Shown piece after piece: positions 1 to 5,077 of a stretch of 6,187 nucleotides of DNA. This stretch comes from an uncultured Clostridia bacterium (GTDB lineage: Bacteria; Bacillota; Clostridia; Christensenellales; Borkfalkiaceae): positions 4,576-10,762 of the forward strand of contig CAJOMM010000039.1 in the NCBI GenBank assembly GCA_905235765.1. The letters are read 5' to 3'. The notes beneath the pieces are model-generated. The model was given only the letters and a program-made list of their open reading frames with translations. It did not search any database and was not told the origin of the DNA. How positions within the stretch are numbered: the first letter of the stretch is position 1; each line of letters begins with the position of its first letter. The position numbers and the translations under genes are program-made.

Positions 1-54
1 ACTTGGAATTACATAAAAATTTATCATCAAAAAAAATAAATTCCTGATAAACTA

Positions 55-83
55 TTGTTTTTTAAGGAAAATTGTTATACAAT
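55..83 (+). promoter_or_regulatory. Candidate sigma-A promoter for the P-loop gene
   Basis: TTGTTT at 55-60 serves as a weak -35 box (3 of 6 consensus bases). TACAAT at 78-83 serves as the -10 box (5 of 6). They are 17 bases apart, the ideal spacing. Transcription would start near position 90, giving a leader of about 27 bases that includes the ribosome binding site at 101-106. The region is very AT-rich, so chance matches are possible. No competing promoter looks better. Confidence 0.45.
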
Positions 84-100
84 ATAAGTAGAAAAAATAA

Positions 101-106
101 AGGGAG
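101..106 (+). promoter_or_regulatory. Ribosome binding site deciding the start at 117
   Basis: AGGGAG lies 10 bases before the ATG at 117. An in-frame TTG at 72 would add 15 residues, but it overlaps the candidate promoter and leaves the Walker A motif unusually far from the N-terminus. The ATG at 117 is therefore preferred. Confidence 0.7.
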
Positions 107-116
107 TATTGTCCAA

Positions 117-524
117 ATGAAAATATTTTACGGACCTAAAGGCACCGGCAAGACCAAAGCTATAATCGACTGTGCGAACGAAACCGCCAAAACCGCAAAA
201 GGACATGTTGTTTTTATCACTGATACCAACAGATATGCTTTTGATTTGAAACAACCGATAAGATTTTTAAACGTAGACGATTTTGACGTTAAATGTGAAA
301 CAGGTTTAAGAGGATTTATAAAAGGTATAGTTGCGGCAAACGGAGATAACGAATACATATTCTTAGACGGAATTGCCCGTATTTCAGATAAGCCGTTAAG
401 CGACCTTGGTAGCATTTTTGCTGCAATGGATAAATTGGAAAAGGATTACGGTGTAAATTTTGTGCTTACTTGTAGCGCAAGTAAAGAAGATTTGCCCGAG
501 TTTGTATTAAAGTACATTGATTAA
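117..524 (+). CDS. Small P-loop ATPase-like protein of unknown function
   Basis: This is a 135-residue protein that I cannot assign to a named function. It starts directly with a P-loop NTPase core. Strand 1 (KIFYG) leads into a clean Walker A motif, GPKGTGKT, at residues 6-13. A second hydrophobic strand (HVVFITDT) follows near 30-37. A Walker B-like strand, YIFLD, lies at 80-84, and a final strand (FVLTCSAS) at about 115-122 sits where a sensor-like Ser/Thr is common. The protein is short for an AAA+ or ABC ATPase, so it is a minimal single-domain NTP-binding protein. Small clostridial proteins of this type are sometimes labelled PilT-like or simply ATP-binding, but nothing here supports a motility role. 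It has its own candidate promoter and terminator, so it appears monocistronic. Nucleotide binding is likely; substrate and partner are unknown. Confidence 0.8.
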   Translation: MKIFYGPKGTGKTKAIIDCANETAKTAKGHVVFITDTNRYAFDLKQPIRFLNVDDFDVKCETGLRGFIKGIVAANGDNEYIFLDGIARISDKPLSDLGSIFAAMDKLEKDYGVNFVLTCSASKEDLPEFVLKYID

Positions 525-525
525 C

Positions 526-555
526 TTGATTTTTATACTGCATTTGTAGTAGAAT
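526..555 (+). promoter_or_regulatory. Candidate thrC operon promoter overlapping the terminator
   Basis: TTGATT at 526-531 (4 of 6 -35 bases) is separated by 18 bases from TAGAAT at 550-555 (5 of 6 -10 bases). The predicted start, about 561-563, lies inside the 5' arm of the terminator stem. RNA from this promoter would therefore lack most of that arm and could not fold the terminator. The 5' leader would be about 35 bases. An alternative -10, TATACT at 534-539, has no good -35 at the proper distance. Confidence 0.45.
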
Positions 556-587
556 AAGAGTTGGAGGATTCCAACTCTTATTTTTTT
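553..587 (+). terminator. Strong intrinsic terminator after the P-loop gene
   Basis: A perfect 10-bp stem pairs TAAGAGTTGG (555-564) with CCAACTCTTA (571-580) around the six-base loop AGGATT. It can be extended by two A:T pairs (553-554 with 581-582). Seven T residues follow at 581-587. It lies 28 bases after the P-loop gene's stop codon, and only nine bases separate the T-run from the thrC start. Confidence 0.9.
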
Positions 588-591
588 GAGG
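588..591 (+). promoter_or_regulatory. Ribosome binding site for thrC
   Basis: GAGG directly follows the terminator T-run and lies five bases before the ATG at 597. It fixes that ATG as the start. The in-frame TTG at 561 lies inside the terminator stem, and the 12 residues it would add do not resemble the start of threonine synthase. Confidence 0.75.
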
Positions 592-596
592 CAGCT

Positions 597-2066
597 ATGA
601 AATTTTTAAGCACAAGAGGAAAAGAAACGGTCGATAATGCGTCTTATGCGATAGTCGAAGGACTTGCCGCAGACGGCGGACTCTTCGTTCCGCAGTATTT
701 TCCTAAAATAAATGATTTGGAAAAGCTTCTCGATATGGATTACCCGGAACGAGCGGCTTATATAATAGGTAAATTTCTTGAAGAATACGATAATGCTGAA
801 TTGCTTAAAGCGTGCAGGACGGCATATTCTGCCTTTCAAGAAGCTGATCCTGCGCCCGTCGTTAAGTTAGACGATAATTTATTTGTTTTAGAACTGTTTC
901 ACGGTCCAACGCTCGCTTTCAAAGACGTAGCGTTAACCATTTTGCCGTACTTATTGAGAAATGGTGCGGATAGATTAGGAATAAAAGACGAGATATTGAT
1001 TTTAGTCGCAACGAGTGGCGATACCGGTAAAGCGGCACTTGAAGGGTTCAAGGATAAAGACGGCATCAAAATTAACGTATTTTATCCGTCTGACGGGGTT
1101 TCGGATATGCAGAAACTTCAGATGCGCACGCAAAAAGGGGATAACGTTAACGTCGTGGGCGTAAAAGGGAATTTCGACGATTGCCAGACAGCCGTTAAAA
1201 AATTGTTTTCCAATAAAGAAACGGCTCGCAAATTAAAGGAAAAGAACGTTGTCTTATCAAGCGCTAACTCAATAAACTTCGGGAGATTGGTTCCGCAGGT
1301 CGTTTATTATTTTTCTGCTTATTGCGACCTTGTGTCCGCCGGAGAAATAAAGATTGGAGAGAAGGTCAATTTTACTGTGCCTACGGGAAATTTCGGCAAT
1401 ATACTTGCCGGATATTATGCAAAGCAAATGGGACTTCCTATCGACAAACTTATATGTGCTTCTAATTCCAATAACGTTCTTACGGAGTTTTTTGCGAGCG
1501 GAACATACGACGCCAACAGAGAATTTTTTACAACAATGTCTCCCTCTATGGATATACTTATATCCAGCAATCTCGAAAGATTGATTTTTGAGATTTCCGG
1601 AAGGGATACTCTTCTAACCGAAAAAAGGATGGCAGAACTCATCAAAACCGGTAAATACGGCATTTCAGATAACGAAAGAGAAGTCCTTGGAAAAGATTTT
1701 ATGGCAGGATATTGCGACGAGGATGAGTGTCTGGAAGAAATAAATTCGATTTTTGAAGAATACGGTTACGTCTGCGATCCTCATACCGCGGTAGCTTTGA
1801 AAGTGGCGCAAGATTTTGGCAAAGCAAAGAAAAATATTGTATTATCCACTGCAAGCCCGTATAAATTTACGCAGAGCGTATTAAAATCTATAACCGGTAA
1901 AAATGAAAAGGATGCGTTTAAGGCGGCAGAAATGCTTGAAGAAGAAACTGCTGCGCCTATTCCGACTCAGATAGTTGACTTAAAATCTGCTACCGTAAGA
2001 TTTAATAAAATTATTGATAAAGGCGACGCGACGGATTCCGTTATGGAATTTGTATCGGAGAAATGA
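597..2066 (+). CDS. thrC: Threonine synthase (PLP-dependent, EC 4.2.3.1)
   Basis: It converts O-phospho-L-homoserine and water to L-threonine and phosphate, the last step of threonine synthesis, in the cytosol. The 489-residue protein starts with the typical MKFLSTRG. It has the family N-terminal region (EGLAADGGLFVP, 21-32) and then the PLP-lysine motif HGPTLAFKD at 102-110, with K109 as the predicted Schiff-base lysine. ATSGDTG at 138-144 and the glycine-rich PTGNFGN at 262-268 are the expected cofactor phosphate-binding elements. SSANSINFGR (221-230) and SPSMDILISSNLER (315-328) are further signatures of the long E. coli/yeast-type branch. It is longer than the E. coli enzyme (428 residues), as is usual for clostridial members. 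The partner genes hom and thrB are not in the window. It is the first gene of the downstream operon; the trpS ribosome binding site overlaps its TGA stop. The identification is secure. Confidence 0.97.
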   Translation: MKFLSTRGKETVDNASYAIVEGLAADGGLFVPQYFPKINDLEKLLDMDYPERAAYIIGKFLEEYDNAELLKACRTAYSAFQEADPAPVVKLDDNLFVLELFHGPTLAFKDVALTILPYLLRNGADRLGIKDEILILVATSGDTGKAALEGFKDKDGIKINVFYPSDGVSDMQKLQMRTQKGDNVNVVGVKGNFDDCQTAVKKLFSNKETARKLKEKNVVLSSANSINFGRLVPQVVYYFSAYCDLVSAGEIKIGEKVNFTVPTGNFGNILAGYYAKQMGLPIDKLICASNSNNVLTEFFASGTYDANREFFTTMSPSMDILISSNLERLIFEISGRDTLLTEKRMAELIKTGKYGISDNEREVLGKDFMAGYCDEDECLEEINSIFEEYGYVCDPHTAVALKVAQDFGKAKKNIVLSTASPYKFTQSVLKSITGKNEKDAFKAAEMLEEETAAPIPTQIVDLKSATVRFNKIIDKGDATDSVMEFVSEK

Positions 2067-2070
2067 GAGG
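2065..2070 (+). promoter_or_regulatory. trpS ribosome binding site overlapping the thrC stop
   Basis: GAGAGG overlaps the last two bases of the thrC TGA and lies six bases before the ATG at 2077. This favours translational coupling and sets the trpS start. The in-frame TTG at 2014 lies inside thrC and has no ribosome binding site of its own. Confidence 0.75.
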
Positions 2071-2076
2071 TTATAT

Positions 2077-3081
2077 ATGGAAGATAAGAAAAGATTATTC
2101 AGCGCAATTCAGCCAAGCGGAATTTTGACGCTCGGAAATTATTTAGGTGCTTTAAGAAACTTCCGTTTGTTGCAGGACGATTACGAAGGAATTTTTTCCA
2201 TTGCGGACCTCCACTCTTTGACGGTAAGGCAAGATCCTGCGGTTTTAAGGAAGAATACTTACGAACTTGCAGCATTATATATTGCTTGCGGAATTGATCC
2301 GGAGCGCAGTATTTTATTCGTGCAGTCTCATGTTTCTGCACACGCCGAACTTTCTTGGATATTAAACACGATATGCTATCCCGGTGAGCTTTCGAGAATG
2401 ACGCAATTCAAAGAAAAAAGCCGTGCTCACGAAGACAACGTAAATATGGGACTTATGGACTATCCTGTTTTGATGGCGGCAGATATACTTTTATATCAAG
2501 CGGATCTGGTTCCCGTGGGCGCCGATCAAAAGCAGCATCTGGAACTTTCCAGAGATCTTGCAATAAGGTTTAATAACCGGTATGGCGAAACGTTCACCGT
2601 TCCCGAAGCGTTCATCGGTAAAACTGCGGCAAAAATTATGAGTTTAGCGGATCCATTAAAAAAAATGAGTAAATCCGATGCGAACTTAAACGGTTTTATA
2701 TCTATAGACGACGATAAAGACGCCATCGTCAGAAAGTTCAAAAGAGCCGTAACCGATAGCGAAAACGAGATCGTTTTAAGAGAGGATAAGCCCGGTATCA
2801 GCAATCTGTTAAATATTTATTGCGCAGTTACTTCAAAATCTTTGGCAGAAGCCGAAAAAGAATTTGAAGGTAAAGGTTACGGGGACTTTAAACTTAAGGT
2901 TGGAGAGGCGGTTGCCGAGGTTATCGACCCCATAAGAATTGAAAAGAACAAATTATTGCAAAATAAAGATTATATTGACGAGTTGCTTAAAAGCGGGGCT
3001 GAAAGGGCGGAAAAGATTGCTTACAAAACTCTGAACAAGGTTTATAAGAAAGTTGGGCTTGTTCCCAGAAAAAGAGGTTAA
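2077..3081 (+). CDS. trpS: Tryptophanyl-tRNA synthetase (EC 6.1.1.2)
   Basis: It charges tRNA-Trp with tryptophan, using ATP, in the cytosol. The 334 residues match the usual bacterial length (about 330). The class I HIGH-equivalent of this family is PSGILTLGN at 13-21, and the KMSKS loop is an intact KKMSKSD at 195-201. Between them lies YPVLMAADILLYQADLVPVG (129-148). D136 in this block corresponds by motif to the aspartate that recognises the indole nitrogen in the Bacillus stearothermophilus enzyme. GADQKQHLELSRDL (148-161) is another family hallmark. The C-terminal helical region (about 230-334) is of normal extent. No T-box leader precedes it; it begins 10 bases after thrC and is probably co-transcribed. 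The identification is secure. Confidence 0.97.
   Translation: MEDKKRLFSAIQPSGILTLGNYLGALRNFRLLQDDYEGIFSIADLHSLTVRQDPAVLRKNTYELAALYIACGIDPERSILFVQSHVSAHAELSWILNTICYPGELSRMTQFKEKSRAHEDNVNMGLMDYPVLMAADILLYQADLVPVGADQKQHLELSRDLAIRFNNRYGETFTVPEAFIGKTAAKIMSLADPLKKMSKSDANLNGFISIDDDKDAIVRKFKRAVTDSENEIVLREDKPGISNLLNIYCAVTSKSLAEAEKEFEGKGYGDFKLKVGEAVAEVIDPIRIEKNKLLQNKDYIDELLKSGAERAEKIAYKTLNKVYKKVGLVPRKRG
3074..3077 (+). promoter_or_regulatory. Ribosome binding site inside the trpS 3' end
   Basis: GAGG lies four bases before the ATG at 3082, within the last trpS codons. The trpS TAA (3079-3081) directly abuts that ATG with no gap. The spacing is slightly short but fits coupled translation. Confidence 0.6.
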
Positions 3082-3927
3082 ATGTTCGGTTACGTTTCTA
3101 CAGATATTCCTAATTTATACGTTAAAGATACCGTGCTTTATAAAGCAATGTATTGCGGACTTTGTAAAAGTCTTGGTGAAACATGCGGCGTTACCGGTAG
3201 AATGCTTTTAAATTACGATCTCACTTTTTTATCGGTATTTGTACACAATATAAAAGGTGAGGACGTAAAAATAGAAAAGCAGCGGTGTATACTTCATCAT
3301 ATAACCAAAAGGCCGGTCGCACTTTCTACGGAAATTTCACGCAGGATTGCAAATACAAACGTGATTTTAGCATATTTTAAACTTACAGACGACGTTGTTG
3401 ATAACGGAAAAGGAAAAATAAAACGTTCGGTTTTTAAAAAAGCGTATAAGTCCGCAGCCAAAAAGGAACCTGTAATTAACGAAATTGTAAAAAGAAATTA
3501 CGATGAACTTTTATCTCTTGAAAAGAAAAATTCCGCTATTATAGAAGAGGTTTCGGAACCGTTCGGCAATTTGATGAAAGAGCTAATAAGAGAGTTGCTT
3601 GGCAATGATTTTACCGAGAGTACGGAATCCGTTTCATATAACCTTGGAAAGTGGATTTATCTTATAGACGCGCTCGACGATTTCGATAAGGACAAGAAAA
3701 CTAAATCGTTTAATGTTTTTATAAATTCGTACGATGACGTGCAAAACAAAAAAGAATTACTGTTAAAACATAAGGAAGATCTGGAATTTCTATTCGGCAG
3801 AATTTTATCTGACATATATACGAATTCTAAAAATATCAAGTATAAATTTAACCATGATCTTGTCGATAACATATTACAAAAAGGGCTTATGGCTAAAACT
3901 AAATATATTATGGAGAACGCTAAATGA
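3082..3927 (+). CDS. DUF5685-like helical protein, function unknown
   Basis: This 281-residue soluble protein appears almost entirely alpha-helical. The FGYV start, the YCGLCKSLG segment (24-32) and the LGKWIYLIDALDDFDKD block (188-204) match my recollection of the DUF5685 family, which clostridia often encode beside a J-domain gene. No function is established. Two aspartate-rich helix motifs stand out: TDDVVD (102-107) and IDALDDFDKD (195-204). The latter is followed by KTKSFN. Their spacing and form recall the metal-diphosphate sites of class I isoprenoid synthases of the squalene/phytoene type. This is only a resemblance. C25, C28, C69 and H72/H73 could form a metal site. I see no signal peptide or clear membrane span. 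It begins directly at the trpS stop and overlaps the next gene by four bases, so it is likely a partner of the J-like protein. Confidence 0.85.
   Translation: MFGYVSTDIPNLYVKDTVLYKAMYCGLCKSLGETCGVTGRMLLNYDLTFLSVFVHNIKGEDVKIEKQRCILHHITKRPVALSTEISRRIANTNVILAYFKLTDDVVDNGKGKIKRSVFKKAYKSAAKKEPVINEIVKRNYDELLSLEKKNSAIIEEVSEPFGNLMKELIRELLGNDFTESTESVSYNLGKWIYLIDALDDFDKDKKTKSFNVFINSYDDVQNKKELLLKHKEDLEFLFGRILSDIYTNSKNIKYKFNHDLVDNILQKGLMAKTKYIMENAK
3912..3915 (+). promoter_or_regulatory. Ribosome binding site for the J-like gene
   Basis: GGAG lies eight bases before the ATG at 3924, inside the preceding gene. The start and upstream stop share the sequence ATGA, the classic arrangement for stop-restart translational coupling. 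Confidence 0.7.
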
Positions 3928-4526
3928 AAGAATATTATAAAATTTTAGGAGTAAACGAAAACGCTTCAGACGAGGAAATCGATTCCGCTTACCGTACGTT
4001 AAAAGACAGATATTCGAGGGAGCGGTTTTATGAGGGGGAAATAGGTAACGAGGCGGCTAAAAATTTAACAAAATTGGAAACGGCTTATTCTGAAATCTTA
4101 AAAAACAGAAAAGAAAAGCTCGACGAAGACGGGCGAACTCATTACTGTTTTTCCGATATAGAAGAGTTGATAAAAAAGGGAGACGTGAATAAGGCGCAAA
4201 GTTTATTAGACGATATAAACGATAGAAACGCCGAGTGGCATTATTTGCAGTCTGTAATTTTCTATAAGAAAAATTGGATAAACGAAAGCAAAAAGCAGTT
4301 GGAAATCGCTTTGAGTTTAGAACCGCATAATCAAAAATATGCAGATTCATATACAAAACTCAAACAAAAAATGAATTATAGCGAAAGTCAATTTCGTTCG
4401 GGTAACGCCGGTGGTTATTCTTCAACGGATAATCAACAGATGGGAGGAAGCGGAGTAAACGATTGTTTGTCTTTTTGTGCCACTTGGTGCTGTATAAATA
4501 CGATGTGTAATATTTGCTGCAGATAA
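3924..4526 (+). CDS. Degenerate J-domain / TPR protein with Cys-rich tail
   Basis: The protein has 200 residues in three parts. Residues 3-60 follow the J-domain pattern: EYYKILGVNENASDEEIDSAY gives helices I and II, and LTKLETAYSEIL gives helix III. The HPD tripeptide, which J proteins need to stimulate Hsp70 ATPase, is replaced by S-R-E at 31-33. Residues about 77-146 form helix pairs like two tetratricopeptide repeats (GDVNKAQSLLDDI; KKQLEIALSLEPHNQKY), a protein-binding module. A Gly/Ser/Asn-rich linker (about 155-179) leads to a tail with seven cysteines at 181, 185, 189, 190, 195, 198 and 199. Cys-rich tails are, to my knowledge, common in clostridial J proteins encoded next to DUF5685. 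The protein is unlikely to be a conventional DnaK co-chaperone; a scaffold with a metal- or membrane-associated tail is possible. Overlaps with both neighbours imply co-translation. Confidence 0.87.
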   Translation: MKEYYKILGVNENASDEEIDSAYRTLKDRYSRERFYEGEIGNEAAKNLTKLETAYSEILKNRKEKLDEDGRTHYCFSDIEELIKKGDVNKAQSLLDDINDRNAEWHYLQSVIFYKKNWINESKKQLEIALSLEPHNQKYADSYTKLKQKMNYSESQFRSGNAGGYSSTDNQQMGGSGVNDCLSFCATWCCINTMCNICCR

Positions 4527-5068
4527 TGAAAAGCAAAATTATAGCAATATCCGCTATTGCCGCCGGGCTTACGGCAATAATTCTTACCGTTGGTATTTAC
4601 GTTGAATTGTTTGATCTTTTTGCATTAGTGATATCTTCCGCCTTCGTAATACTTCCGATATATTTCAAGTCTTACAAAGGTTGTATAATGTCATATCTTG
4701 TTGGCGGTATTTTGGCTATGATGTTCGGCGGATTTAACTTCTTTTCGCTTGTTTTGCCTTCGTTTTTTTTCTTTTTCGGTTTATATCCTGTTTTAAGTCT
4801 TTTTCTCAGGGAGAGGAAGGTTAAAAAATGGATATATATATTGATTGGCTTATTGTGGTGTGTTATATATTTTTACGGCGCGTTTTTTTATTATACAGAA
4901 GTAATGGGACTTGACTTTGCGGATTTTCCGACTTGGCTCAATTGGATAAATGATTATATTTTAATTTTTATAGCAGTTTTTGGGGTCGTATTTTATTTTA
5001 TTTACGATAGATACGTGCTTGCGATCCGATTATTTATTGATAAATATTTACGCAGGATAATTAAGTAA
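4526..5068 (+). CDS. Multi-pass integral membrane protein, unknown function
   Basis: The 180-residue protein is strongly hydrophobic, with about six predicted spans at roughly residues 4-24, 30-46, 52-69, 72-93, 101-123 and 142-161. Positive charge (RERKVKK, 95-101) separates spans four and five, and the C-terminus is basic (DKYLRRIIK). The FFFFFGLYPVL segment (80-90) followed by basic residues resembles a family I have seen as unnamed membrane proteins downstream of clostridial J-domain genes. The size and span count also resemble S-components of ECF vitamin transporters, but no S-component signature is clear. The ATG shares one base with the upstream TAA (TAATG). No good Shine-Dalgarno precedes it, so translation probably depends on ribosomes finishing the J-like gene. 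The in-frame TTG at 4514 adds only four residues and is less likely. Confidence 0.8.
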   Translation: MKSKIIAISAIAAGLTAIILTVGIYVELFDLFALVISSAFVILPIYFKSYKGCIMSYLVGGILAMMFGGFNFFSLVLPSFFFFFGLYPVLSLFLRERKVKKWIYILIGLLWCVIYFYGAFFYYTEVMGLDFADFPTWLNWINDYILIFIAVFGVVFYFIYDRYVLAIRLFIDKYLRRIIK

Positions 5069-5077
5069 GATACATTA

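Noticed and set aside
1..70. Short inverted repeats (TTATCA/TGATAA; GGAATT/AATTCC; TTCCT/AGGAA) near the left edge
   Set aside because: Stems of five or six bases with long loops in a very AT-rich stretch are expected by chance. None has the stem strength and T-run of a terminator on either strand.
72..116. N-terminal extension of the P-loop protein from a TTG at 72
   Set aside because: It overlaps the candidate promoter, has no ribosome binding site, and the ATG at 117 has AGGGAG at a good distance.
128..415. Antisense open frame within the P-loop gene, and similar antisense frames elsewhere (606-839, 1415-1663, 2099-2341, 2526-2804, 3657-3872, 4057-4356, 5002-5241, 5141-5329)
   Set aside because: They lie opposite well-supported genes, lack ribosome binding sites and recognisable domains, and read like mirror translations of the coding strand.
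563..567. GGAGG in the terminator loop as a ribosome binding site
   Set aside because: No ATG, GTG or TTG lies 5-9 bases downstream, and the thrC ATG is about 30 bases away with its own GAGG. It is the loop and stem edge of the terminator.
553..587. T-box or amino-acid riboswitch before thrC
   Set aside because: The leader is too short. It has no T-box consensus (GGUGGNACCGCG-like) or specifier loop, and I see no alternative pairing to the terminator arms.
1354..1584. Alternative + frame inside thrC
   Set aside because: It is fully enclosed in a secure threonine synthase reading frame and encodes no recognisable protein.
4526..5068. Membrane protein as an ECF transporter S-component
   Set aside because: The span number and size fit, but I see no diagnostic motif, and there is no ECF ATPase or T-component gene nearby. 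I keep it only as a remote alternative.
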